A stretch of DNA of 28,380 nt from an uncultured Pedobacter sp. (lineage in GTDB: Bacteria; Bacteroidota; Bacteroidia; Sphingobacteriales; Sphingobacteriaceae). This document shows, piece after piece, positions 14,599 to 22,094 of the stretch. Made by a program: the position numbers and the translations under genes. Position 1 is the first letter of the stretch, and each line of letters begins with the position of its first letter. The DNA lies in NCBI GenBank assembly GCA_946478755.1, contig CAMLDJ010000041.1:1-28380 (forward strand), in the 5' to 3' direction. Under the pieces are notes generated by a model. That model did not search any database, was not told where the DNA came from, and saw nothing but the letters and a program-made list of their open reading frames with translations.

Positions 14599-14810
14599 AT
14601 ATAGTCAGGCATTATCTCGATAGCAAGGGAGAGAATAAAGCAGCTACAGGCGGCTCTGCATGGAAGAAATACCTGCACCCCCGATTCCAGCAAAGGAAGT
14701 TTTTCCCGGCCTTATGGACGGATGAAGAGGTAAATTCGTTGGGTTCGGAACAAGGACTCCATTCTCCGTCGCCATTATTACAGAAACCACTAAAAATTGA
14801 AACGAAATGA
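14595..14810 (+). CDS. Small hypothetical protein coupled to globin and Ric genes
   Basis: The protein has 71 residues and no domain I recognise. It is basic and polar (SAWKKYLHPRFQQRKFFPAL, WTDEEVNSLG) with no signal peptide, Cys or membrane helix. It overlaps the globin stop by 4 bases and the Ric start by 4 bases (ATGA at both ends). This double coupling is the main argument that it is real. It might help haem or iron handling between the two neighbours; that is speculation from position. Confidence 0.55.
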   Translation: MNIVRHYLDSKGENKAATGGSAWKKYLHPRFQQRKFFPALWTDEEVNSLGSEQGLHSPSPLLQKPLKIETK

Positions 14811-15538
14811 ATATCACAAAAGAAAGTATTATCGGCACAGTAGTAACAGAAGATTACCGTACTGCAGCCATATTTGAACAACAAGGTATAGACTTCTGCT
14901 GTAACGGCAACCGTACCATCGAAACAGCCTGCAATGAACAGGCCATAGACTCCGGAAGGCTCATCAGTAACCTGGAAATGGTGTTAACTGCGCCCATCCG
15001 CAAGGACGGGGCGGTAAGTGACTATAAATCCTGGCCATTAGACCTGCTGGCTGATTTTATTGAGAAGAGGCACCACAGGTACGTGGCTGCAGAGATACCG
15101 GTTATCCAGTCATTCCTTGAAAAGATCATCAGGGCCCACGGGGAGCGGCACCCTGAGCTTACGGAAATAAAAAAACTCTTCGACGCGACAGCCGGGGAAC
15201 TGACCACACACATGAAGAAGGAAGAATTGATGCTTTTCCCTTTTATCCGCAAAATGGTACAGGCAAAGCAGGCAGGCAATAACGACGTGGCGGCACCCTT
15301 TGGCACGATACAAAACCCTATACGGGTGATGATGCATGAACATGATACGGAAGGTGACCGGCTGCGCAGGATAAAGGAACTTAGCAATCAGTATACTGTT
15401 CCGGCTGACGGCTGTAATACGTACCGGGCTGCTTACTTTAGCATGCGGGCATTCGAAGATGACCTGCACCTGCATATCCACCTGGAGAATAATATCCTGT
15501 TCCCTAAATCTATAGAACTGGAGCAATCCTTCAATTAG
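14807..15538 (+). CDS. ric: Di-iron Fe-S cluster repair protein, Ric/YtfE/ScdA family
   Basis: The protein has 243 residues, the usual length. The N-terminal DUF542 domain has the conserved GIDFCCNG (C31, C32). The C-terminal hemerythrin-like four-helix domain carries the His/Glu di-iron ligands: EKRHHRY, THMKKEELMLFPFI, MMHEHDTEGDRLR and HLHIHLENNILFP. Ric restores iron-sulphur clusters damaged by nitric oxide or oxidative stress in the cytoplasm. The neighbouring truncated globin and Rrf2 remnant agree with a nitrosative-stress unit. The start is fixed by the ATGA overlap with the preceding small gene. Confidence 0.92.
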   Translation: MNITKESIIGTVVTEDYRTAAIFEQQGIDFCCNGNRTIETACNEQAIDSGRLISNLEMVLTAPIRKDGAVSDYKSWPLDLLADFIEKRHHRYVAAEIPVIQSFLEKIIRAHGERHPELTEIKKLFDATAGELTTHMKKEELMLFPFIRKMVQAKQAGNNDVAAPFGTIQNPIRVMMHEHDTEGDRLRRIKELSNQYTVPADGCNTYRAAYFSMRAFEDDLHLHIHLENNILFPKSIELEQSFN

Positions 15539-15617
15539 CAGTCAGTAGTAAATTTAATTTATCTATAAAACATTTTACGATGAACAACAACAAGCAGCTA
15601 CGACACGCATTGCAAAA

Positions 15618-15746
15618 ATGTTCGTCAATGAGGCATTCTCGAGGCTATCCGTGAATGAGCCTGTTGTTACTTTGTTTGAAAGCAGGTTTAAATACAATGA
15701 GATCATACTGACCGAAGAAAAAACAGCCGGCTATATGCAATGTTAG
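15618..15746 (+). CDS. Small ORF between ric and the reductase gene, possibly frameshifted at its 5' end
   Basis: From ATG 15618 the frame encodes 42 residues: MFVNEAFSRLSVNEPVVTLF then ESRFKYNEIILTEEKTAGYM and QC. The same frame stays protein-like upstream (EQQQAATRIAK) to near an ATG at 15580, which is in another frame across an AACAACAACAAG repeat and stops early. The natural protein may have begun at 15580 and been shifted by a change in that repeat. It sits 21 bases before the reductase ATG. No domain is recognised. It could be a real short peptide or a decayed gene. Confidence 0.4.
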   Translation: MFVNEAFSRLSVNEPVVTLFESRFKYNEIILTEEKTAGYMQC

Positions 15747-15766
15747 CCGTTTAAAACTTAAATACA

Positions 15767-16432
15767 ATGGAACATAAATTAAAGATCATTTCAGTTTCCC
15801 CGGTAACCCATGATGTCCACCGGATACAGCTGGAAAAACCAGGAGGCTACAGCTTTACACCTGGCCAGGCAACAGAAGTAGCCATCAATAAGGACGGCTG
15901 GATAAATGAAAAAAGGCCCTTTACATTTACATGCCTCAATGACGACCCATACCTCGAATTTACCATCAAGAGCTATCCGGACCATGAGGGCGTGACCAAA
16001 CAAATAGGTTTACTAAAAGCAGGCGATGAGTTGATCATTGATGAGCCCTGGGGAGCAATTGAATATAAAGGTCCGGGCTACTTCATTGCGGGCGGGGCGG
16101 GTATCACTCCCTTTATTGCTATCCTTCGCCAGCTTTATAAAGAAGGCCGCGCCGCCGGCAATAAACTGTTCTTCTCTAATAAAACTTCACATGATATTAT
16201 TTATGAAGAAGAACTGAAAACAATCCTGGGCGACAATGCCATCTTTATCGTAACGGACGATTCCGAAGGCCCATACCTGCACGATTTTATAGATGGTCCC
16301 TTTATTGACATCCACGTAAGCAGCTACGATAAGCAGTTCTATATTTGCGGCCCGGATGCTATGGTAAAGAGTATTTCGGATATTGTTACTGCAAAAGGTG
16401 CAGATCCTACGGCAGTGACCTTTGAAAAATGA
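15767..16432 (+). CDS. FAD/NAD(P)H-binding reductase of the ferredoxin-NADP reductase family
   Basis: The protein has 221 residues. The FAD domain has RPFTFTC at 50-56 (the RxxS/T flavin motif), and the NAD(P) domain has GGAGITPF at 109-116 and the CGPDAM motif with C194. It is compact, with no ferredoxin or globin domain attached. Proteins of this type pass electrons from NAD(P)H to flavodoxin, ferredoxin or haem partners. Because a single-domain globin is encoded 1.2 kb upstream in the same direction, it could serve as that globin's reductase, as in a split flavohaemoglobin. That pairing is inferred from context. Confidence 0.85.
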   Translation: MEHKLKIISVSPVTHDVHRIQLEKPGGYSFTPGQATEVAINKDGWINEKRPFTFTCLNDDPYLEFTIKSYPDHEGVTKQIGLLKAGDELIIDEPWGAIEYKGPGYFIAGGAGITPFIAILRQLYKEGRAAGNKLFFSNKTSHDIIYEEELKTILGDNAIFIVTDDSEGPYLHDFIDGPFIDIHVSSYDKQFYICGPDAMVKSISDIVTAKGADPTAVTFEK

Positions 16433-16507
16433 CCTTTGACTGTAGCTCCTTTGCCCTGAACGCGCTCCGGCTATTGTGATTTATAAAAAGGTATGAATAT
16501 TCACCGT

Positions 16508-17293
16508 TTAATTTCTTCGGAAATCCGTGGGGCGCGAATGGGTAAATTCCTGAAATGTATCACTAAATGAACTAAGTGTTATATATCCGACTGCATATGC
16601 AATTTCACCGATCGGCTTTTGTGTCTTCAGGATCAGTTCAATTGCCTTGATCATGCGAAGCGTTTTCAGGAACTGCAGAAAGGAAATTTGCAGTGTGGCT
16701 TGAAAGAGCCGTGACATGGAACGTTCGCTGATATTAAAACGACTGCTTACGTTTTTTACTGTAAGGCGTTCAGCCATATTTTTTTCCAGATATTTTATGA
16801 TCTTCTGCATTTGCTCATTATCCGTTGTCGGCAGTATTATGGGCAGTGCTTTGTTATTAAGCTCCGGCAAGATTTTTTTAAGGGCAATCAGGAATTCAAA
16901 ATTCTCATCTTTACTATTAACGTGTCTGCCGTCCCATTTTTCGGTATAATTGATCATCTGAATCAGTAGCTCACTTGCCGGATAAATACCAAGCTTGGAA
17001 TAAAAAGGGTCCGTCGTATCATCATGGGCATAGAAATACAGGGATCGCAGTACTGTTGCCGAATAACCGATACGCAAAATATGCCTTAGCCCTTGCGGTA
17101 CCCAGAAAAAATGTCTAGCCGGTATCACATAAGTGCGGTAGTCAATCGTGATATAAGCAATCCCACCCTCGACATAGCTTAGCTGACCTTTTGTATGGGC
17201 ATGAAGCGGTATTAGCTTTTCAGATTTTTCGTGCATTACGAACACACTCTTTTTCTCTGTATCAATTTCCGGTAAGGAGGCAATTAATCCCAT
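16508..17293 (-). CDS. AraC-family regulator, divergent to the efflux operon
   Basis: The protein has 261 residues. The N-terminal cupin sensing part contains IPLHAHTKGQLSYVEGGIAY and FFWVPQGLRHILR. The C-terminal ~100 residues are the AraC DNA-binding domain (LTVKNVSSRFNISERSMSRL, KPIGEIAYAVGYITLSSFSD, SRPTDFRRN). It is transcribed away from the TolC/HlyD/MFS operon across a 126-base gap, the usual place for the local regulator. An inverted repeat lies just upstream of its start and suggests autoregulation. The inducer is unknown, possibly an exported drug or phenolic compound. Confidence 0.88.
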   Translation of the reverse strand: MGLIASLPEIDTEKKSVFVMHEKSEKLIPLHAHTKGQLSYVEGGIAYITIDYRTYVIPARHFFWVPQGLRHILRIGYSATVLRSLYFYAHDDTTDPFYSKLGIYPASELLIQMINYTEKWDGRHVNSKDENFEFLIALKKILPELNNKALPIILPTTDNEQMQKIIKYLEKNMAERLTVKNVSSRFNISERSMSRLFQATLQISFLQFLKTLRMIKAIELILKTQKPIGEIAYAVGYITLSSFSDTFQEFTHSRPTDFRRN

Positions 17294-17304
17294 AGTCTTT
17301 TATG

Positions 17305-17322
17305 AAGCAAATAATGTTGCTT
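17305..17322. promoter_or_regulatory. Inverted repeat AAGCAA-N6-TTGCTT, candidate operator
   Basis: A perfect 6-bp dyad with a 6-base spacer lies between the AraC start (17293) and its candidate -7 box (17329-17336). It could be an autoregulatory site. The other possibility is a chance repeat in AT-rich DNA. Confidence 0.35.
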
Positions 17323-17328
17323 ATACTA

Positions 17329-17336
17329 CAAAGATA
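17329..17336 (-). promoter_or_regulatory. -7 box for the divergent AraC gene
   Basis: The minus strand reads TATCTTTG (TAnnTTTG form), 35 bases upstream of the ATG at 17293. No convincing -33 element is visible. Confidence 0.4.
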
Positions 17337-17401
17337 AATAAATTGGCTGGAATGGTGATAAGATTGACGCATTTAGGGAAATGAGACATAGAACAGTTTT
17401 A

Positions 17402-17409
17402 TAATTTTG
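17402..17409 (+). promoter_or_regulatory. -7 box for the TolC/HlyD/MFS operon
   Basis: TAATTTTG fits TAnnTTTG and ends 10 bases before the ATG at 17420. No TTTG is seen 19-21 bases upstream, consistent with a promoter needing an activator such as the divergent AraC protein. Confidence 0.4.
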
Positions 17410-17419
17410 CCGCCAGATT

Positions 17420-18754
17420 ATGAATCCAAGACAAATTTCATTCTTATCCGGCTTATTGTTTACAGGAGCTGTTTTTCCTTCTTATGGCCAAATAATTCAT
17501 CCGGCAAATGATACCCTTAAGATCTCGCTATCTGAAACCTGGCAAAAAGCAGATGAGTACAGCCGGTTGGTGGAAATAAAAAAGAAAGCCTCCGGTATTG
17601 CCCATGAAGAAGTTACAGATGCCAGAGTGGAACGATACCCGGAAATTGGCGTGATGGGCAGCGCAGAAAAAGCAACCAATATCCCTATCTATGAGCATGG
17701 ACTGTTTTCTAAACCCACCCAACACGAAATTATCCATACCCTCTACCGGGCGGGTGCGGATTTTTATCTCAACCTTTATAATGGCAATAAGACAAACCTG
17801 AAAATAGAGCAGGACAAAACGCTGTACCGGATCAGCCTGATCCAAAAAGACCAGGCGGTATCCGACATCCATTACAGGACCGCAGCCCTGTACCTCGACT
17901 TACAGAAGTCCCTTATTTTCAGAAATCTCATCATGGAGGATATTGCAGACCAGGAAAAGCAACTGAAAGAGATCAGGGCCTTCCACAAAAACGGCACAGT
18001 ACTCAGAAGCGATGTATTACGGGTGGAGCTTGAGTTGTCCAAACGGAAGATGGCGATGGTGACCATTGAAAACGACATATTGATCACAAGCCAGAAGCTA
18101 AATATTATTATTGGTGAGCCGGATGAAAGAGCTATTCTTCCCACTGACCTGATTACGCATCATGATGAGCATATCACCTATGAGCACTATCTCGCCGAAG
18201 CGATGCACCATTCCTTTCCCTATCATATTTCAGAACAAAAGACAGAACTCAGTAAAATACACCTGAGGCAGGTAAAGGCCAACGTGCGCCCTAAACTCGG
18301 CATGTACGGGGAGTTCTATTACGCCAACCCTCAAATATTCCTGTTCCCATACAATCCATACTGGTATTCACTGGGCGTTGCCGGCCTTAAGGCATCCTTC
18401 CCTATATCCGGGCTGTACCATAATATCCATAAAGTCAGGGCAGCAAAGCTGGAACTGGAGCTGGAAGAAGAAGCTCACAAAGATACAGAGGATAAAGTAC
18501 GCCAGGAGGTGAGAGAAGCATTCCTGCGCTATAAAGAAGCAATGGTGCAGATTGATGTGGCAGGGGTTAATGTTGTACAGGCAGAGGAAAATGCCCGCAT
18601 TATCAAAAACACTTATTTCAACCAGGCCTCGCTGGTCACTGATCTGCTGGATGCTGACCTGCAGGTACTACAAACCCGCTTCGAACTAGCGGCGGCCCGC
18701 ATCATGGCACAAAACAAATACTATTTGCTCCAAAACATTACAGGCGTTCTATAA
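17420..18754 (+). CDS. TolC-family outer-membrane efflux protein
   Basis: The protein has 444 residues. A signal peptide is cut near SYGQ (residue 24). The mature chain shows two long coiled-coil helical regions typical of the OEP fold (for example QEVREAFLRYKEAMVQIDVA) and the usual C-terminal ending DLLDADLQVLQTRFELAAAR. It forms the outer-membrane exit duct of a tripartite pump with the periplasmic adaptor and inner-membrane transporter encoded directly downstream (7 bases to HlyD). Confidence 0.88.
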   Translation: MNPRQISFLSGLLFTGAVFPSYGQIIHPANDTLKISLSETWQKADEYSRLVEIKKKASGIAHEEVTDARVERYPEIGVMGSAEKATNIPIYEHGLFSKPTQHEIIHTLYRAGADFYLNLYNGNKTNLKIEQDKTLYRISLIQKDQAVSDIHYRTAALYLDLQKSLIFRNLIMEDIADQEKQLKEIRAFHKNGTVLRSDVLRVELELSKRKMAMVTIENDILITSQKLNIIIGEPDERAILPTDLITHHDEHITYEHYLAEAMHHSFPYHISEQKTELSKIHLRQVKANVRPKLGMYGEFYYANPQIFLFPYNPYWYSLGVAGLKASFPISGLYHNIHKVRAAKLELELEEEAHKDTEDKVRQEVREAFLRYKEAMVQIDVAGVNVVQAEENARIIKNTYFNQASLVTDLLDADLQVLQTRFELAAARIMAQNKYYLLQNITGVL

Positions 18755-18761
18755 ATATACA

Positions 18762-19826
18762 ATGAATAAGAAATACACCGTTACAGACAGGCTGATTACA
18801 AAGATCACCGGATGGATAGCAGGCATTATAGTAATAGTGCTTGTGATCTGGGGGATTTTTACCATTTGGGGATATTATAAGTATGAACAGACTAACGATG
18901 CACAGGTCGAGGAATATGTAAACCCTGTTATTTCAAGGGCAGGGGGTTTCATCGTTGCAGTCAAATTTGAGGAAAACCAGCATGTCAAGAAAGGCGACAC
19001 CCTCCTCATTATTGATAACAGGGAATATATCCTGCAACAGCAGCAAACAGAGGCATCTATTCAAAGGTCGGAAGCACAGCTAAAGGTACTGGAGAGCAAT
19101 ATCCGTACACTGGAAAAGACTGCCGGATCTGCCAAAGCACAGGTCACTGCAACAAAAGCAAAGGTCTGGAAACAACAGCTCGATTACGACCGTTACCATC
19201 AACTTTATAATGAAGAGGCGGCAACTAAACAGCAACTAGAAAATATGCGGGCGACATTGGATGTAAATACCAGTGACTACCGGTCAGCACAGGATAATTA
19301 TGATGCTGCCATTTCCCGCATAGAGGATATTAAAGCGGAGCAAGCCGTAGTCATGGCAGAAACTACGCGGCTAAAAGCCTTACTAGACAGGCATAAGCTG
19401 GATGTAAGCTATACCATAATTACCGCATCTTATGATGGCAGGATAGGCAGGCGGACCATTGAAGTAGGGCAAATGATAGATGCAGGGGAAATTCTTGCCT
19501 TTATCGTCAACAACGAAACGGATAAATGGGTGGTCGCCAACTATAAGGAAACTCAGGTGGAGCATATGCGTATAGGCGATTCGGTAAGGGTAATTGCTGA
19601 CGCTTACCCGGACAGGGAATTTAGAGGGACGATCATCTCCCTGTCACCGGCTACCGGTTCAAGTTTTTCACTTCTACCGCCGGATAACTCTACCGGCAAC
19701 TATGTTAAGATCGTACAGCGCGTCCCTGTCCGTATCCGTATTGATGGAGACCGGAAAGATATTGACGTACTAAAAGTCGGGATGAATGTAAATGTTTATA
19801 TACCCAAAGGCCAGAATCATGGATAA
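18762..19826 (+). CDS. HlyD/EmrA-type periplasmic adaptor
   Basis: The protein has 354 residues. One N-terminal membrane helix (about 14-36, ITGWIAGIIVIVLVIWGIFT) is followed by the split biotinyl-lipoyl domain (NDAQVEEYVNPVISRAGGFI and YDGRIGRRTIEVGQMI), a long coiled-coil hairpin between them, and a beta-barrel domain (DKWVVANYKETQVEHMRIGD). It links the inner-membrane transporter to the TolC-type duct. The gene end overlaps the MFS gene start by 8 bases. Confidence 0.9.
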   Translation: MNKKYTVTDRLITKITGWIAGIIVIVLVIWGIFTIWGYYKYEQTNDAQVEEYVNPVISRAGGFIVAVKFEENQHVKKGDTLLIIDNREYILQQQQTEASIQRSEAQLKVLESNIRTLEKTAGSAKAQVTATKAKVWKQQLDYDRYHQLYNEEAATKQQLENMRATLDVNTSDYRSAQDNYDAAISRIEDIKAEQAVVMAETTRLKALLDRHKLDVSYTIITASYDGRIGRRTIEVGQMIDAGEILAFIVNNETDKWVVANYKETQVEHMRIGDSVRVIADAYPDREFRGTIISLSPATGSSFSLLPPDNSTGNYVKIVQRVPVRIRIDGDRKDIDVLKVGMNVNVYIPKGQNHG

Positions 19827-21408
19827 TATAGTTCCTATTTTCCGATCCTGGGCTCCGGAATGGCTCGTGAAAATTATTCTGTTTCTCTTGCTCCTGCCGA
19901 GCATCGTGCTGTTCTTCCTTCCGCTGGCAAATATAAATGCAGCGGCCGGCTACTATGGCAGCGAGCCCGCGGACATCCAATTCGCTGTTGCACTTTTCTA
20001 TGCAGGATATGTTGGTTTTTATAGCCTGGAACGTAGGTTCTTTACCTACCTGGCCACCAGGGAGTATTTTATCCTTTTTACCTTCCTGCTCATAGCGACC
20101 AGCTTTATTTGCTATCATACCCAGGAATTGTATATCCTTTTCCCGGTCAGGTTTATCCAGGGAATGCTTTTCTCGAGTACCGTAAACCTTTCCCTGGCCC
20201 TTATGTTTACCCGGTTGCACAGTGAGCGTGCGAGGGAAATAAGCTTCTCTGTTTTCTTTGGCTTACTGCTATGCGCAATCCCGTTCAATAATTTCGTAAC
20301 TGCTGACCTGATCGACACATACAATTTTAATATCGTGTATAAAGGGGCGTTGTTCTCTTACCTGCCGTGCCTCGTCCTTTTGTTGCTTACCATGAATAAT
20401 ATCCGGCTCAATGTCCGCTTTCCATTGTATAAGCTGGACTGGCAAAGCTTTTTCATTTACAGTGCGGCGCTTTGCCTGTTCGGTTATGTCATGATCTACG
20501 GGCAGGAATACTACTGGCTGGGCGATCAAAGGATCAGATATAGTGTTATTGCTATTGCAGGTCTTGCCATTTTATATATGCTGCGCCAGAAAAGTATGAA
20601 GCGCCCCTATATTGACCTGCGTACCTTTCGCTTCCGGAACTTTAAGGTTGGCTTGTTGGTATTATTTGTGATGTATATCTGCCGCTTTGCATCCGGAATT
20701 ACTAATGGTTTCTTTGCTAACGTATTACATTTTGACCCGATGCATGTTTCCTATATTAACTTGTTTAATCTCCTGGGACTGATTACAGGCGTGGTTGTTG
20801 CCTGTTGCATGACGCTACAAAAAAAACGGATACGTTACACCTGGCTGCCTGGATTCTTGTTATTACTAATCTTTCATGGCAGCATGTTTTTCCTTTTTGA
20901 TGTGCAGGCAGATGAGCACAATTATTTCATACCCTTGTTTATCCAGGGGCTTGGTGTCGGCATGATCATGGTCCCCACTATTGTTTATTCCATTTCTTCA
21001 GTACCTGTATCATTAGGTGCATCGGCATCGGCAATTTGCCTGGCGATCCGGTACCTTGGTTTTTGTGTCAGTATTGGGATCATCAATTACTTTGAACTTT
21101 TTTCAAGAAGCCGGCATTACAATGCGTTCCAGGACCACCTTACAAAAATTGATCCTGTAGTAAGGCAAACAATTCAAACTCAATCGCAACGCTTAGTCGC
21201 AAATGGTTTAGCCCCGGGGCCAGCGGCAAAGGCGTCTAACAAATTTTTGGTGAGCAGCATTAACGCACAGGGGCAGCTTCGCTTTGCAATGGACTACTAC
21301 GAACTGATGTCGCTGATAATTGCTGCGACTTTACTGCTCATCGCCCTATTTCCATACCTGAACAGGACCGCAGTTTATTTAAGGTCACGGAGGCTTTCTC
21401 CGGCATAG
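19819..21408 (+). CDS. MFS drug transporter (EmrB/DHA2-like)
   Basis: The protein has 529 residues from ATG 19819. An ATG 27 bases earlier, inside the HlyD gene, is less likely because the sequence before MDNIVPIF is the HlyD end read in another frame. There are about 14 hydrophobic helices, as in the DHA2 family; examples are LVKIILFLLLLPSIVLFFLP, LLVLFVMYICRFASGITNGF and LYMLRQKSMKRPY after a helix pair. It is probably a proton-driven exporter working with the adaptor and TolC protein encoded upstream. Substrates cannot be read from sequence. Confidence 0.87.
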   Translation: MDNIVPIFRSWAPEWLVKIILFLLLLPSIVLFFLPLANINAAAGYYGSEPADIQFAVALFYAGYVGFYSLERRFFTYLATREYFILFTFLLIATSFICYHTQELYILFPVRFIQGMLFSSTVNLSLALMFTRLHSERAREISFSVFFGLLLCAIPFNNFVTADLIDTYNFNIVYKGALFSYLPCLVLLLLTMNNIRLNVRFPLYKLDWQSFFIYSAALCLFGYVMIYGQEYYWLGDQRIRYSVIAIAGLAILYMLRQKSMKRPYIDLRTFRFRNFKVGLLVLFVMYICRFASGITNGFFANVLHFDPMHVSYINLFNLLGLITGVVVACCMTLQKKRIRYTWLPGFLLLLIFHGSMFFLFDVQADEHNYFIPLFIQGLGVGMIMVPTIVYSISSVPVSLGASASAICLAIRYLGFCVSIGIINYFELFSRSRHYNAFQDHLTKIDPVVRQTIQTQSQRLVANGLAPGPAAKASNKFLVSSINAQGQLRFAMDYYELMSLIIAATLLLIALFPYLNRTAVYLRSRRLSPA

Positions 21409-21449
21409 GTTATGGAAAACAGCGTTATGTACCTAAAAAAATAATAACT

Positions 21450-21851
21450 ATGAAAAAAATATTTGCACTGTTCCTTGTGCTGTTCTATGTCAGTTGTGCC
21501 AAGGACGACAAAAAATTCAGTCTAAAAACAATAACCCTGAATGATTATGGGAGCAAAAATGCTCCTACCCAACAACTTTATTTTGAAGTTTTTGAAGATA
21601 ATACATCGACCGCCATCGCCCATACAGATTTATATCCAAGTAACCTTACTCTGCCGGCAACTTTTATAATTCATCCATCATTGCCGATGAAATTGTATAA
21701 GAATGCATACCACTTTGAGTTGCGGGGAGACGTCACGGGTTATATCAGCAGCTGTGAGGTAAATATGGATGACTATAAAATAATATTCCCTATTGACTTG
21801 GAAATAAAAAACGATAGTATGAACATTTCCATAAAAGGAAGTTGGGAATAA
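21450..21851 (+). CDS. Small lipoprotein, unknown function
   Basis: The protein has 133 residues. The N-terminus MKKIFALFLVLFYVSC followed by AKDD is a lipoprotein signal, with lipidated Cys at 16. The acidic residues after the Cys recall the Bacteroidota surface-export pattern. The mature part is beta-rich (LYFEVFEDNTSTAIAHTDLY) with no recognised domain. It starts 41 bases after the transporter gene on the same strand and may be co-transcribed. It lies tail to tail with the PorP/SprF remnant. Confidence 0.65.
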   Translation: MKKIFALFLVLFYVSCAKDDKKFSLKTITLNDYGSKNAPTQQLYFEVFEDNTSTAIAHTDLYPSNLTLPATFIIHPSLPMKLYKNAYHFELRGDVTGYISSCEVNMDDYKIIFPIDLEIKNDSMNISIKGSWE

Positions 21852-22078
21852 TTATGCAATAAGCATTAATATTCGTTCATTCGTGTAAAAAACCAGTGCT
21901 GGTTTGTCAATTCGGCCACCATTAAGCTTTAAATCCTCACCTGCCCCGGCAAAGGCCGGGTTGATCAGGTATTGATTGACATAGTACTGGCCGCATAAAC
22001 GGTTCAACTGTGCTTTTACCGAGGTGGTAATGATTAGGCTAATCGTAATCAGTACTAAGGTTTTATGTATCGTTTCAT
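21852..22078 (-). pseudogene. Truncated, frameshifted PorP/SprF-family membrane protein
   Basis: From ATG 22078 the minus strand reads MKRYIKP and then stops at TAG, but one frame over it continues LVLITISLIITTSVKAQLNR then LCGQYYVNQYLINPAFAGAG and EDLKLN. This is the signal peptide and first strand of the type IX secretion-associated PorP/SprF family, which normally runs to about 300 residues. After roughly 70 residues it ends at TAA (21852) with an unrelated tail. It sits 16 bases downstream of a gene encoding a type B gliding-motility sorting domain, the usual partner arrangement. Frameshift and truncation make it non-functional. Confidence 0.7.
21887..21905 (-). terminator. Possible intrinsic terminator after the PorP remnant
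   Basis: On the minus strand AAACCA-GCAC-TGGTTT forms a short hairpin followed directly by a T-run. It lies inside the decayed 3' end of the PorP/SprF remnant and could end the 25532-21852 transcript. The stem is short and AT-rich, so it is weak evidence. Confidence 0.35.
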
Positions 22079-22094
22079 CTCTGTTTTATGCTGT

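Noticed and set aside
21942..21961. GC-rich hairpin CCCGGC-AAAG-GCCGGG
   Set aside because: It is explained by the codons for NPAFAG in the PorP/SprF remnant and has no T-run, so it was not called a terminator.
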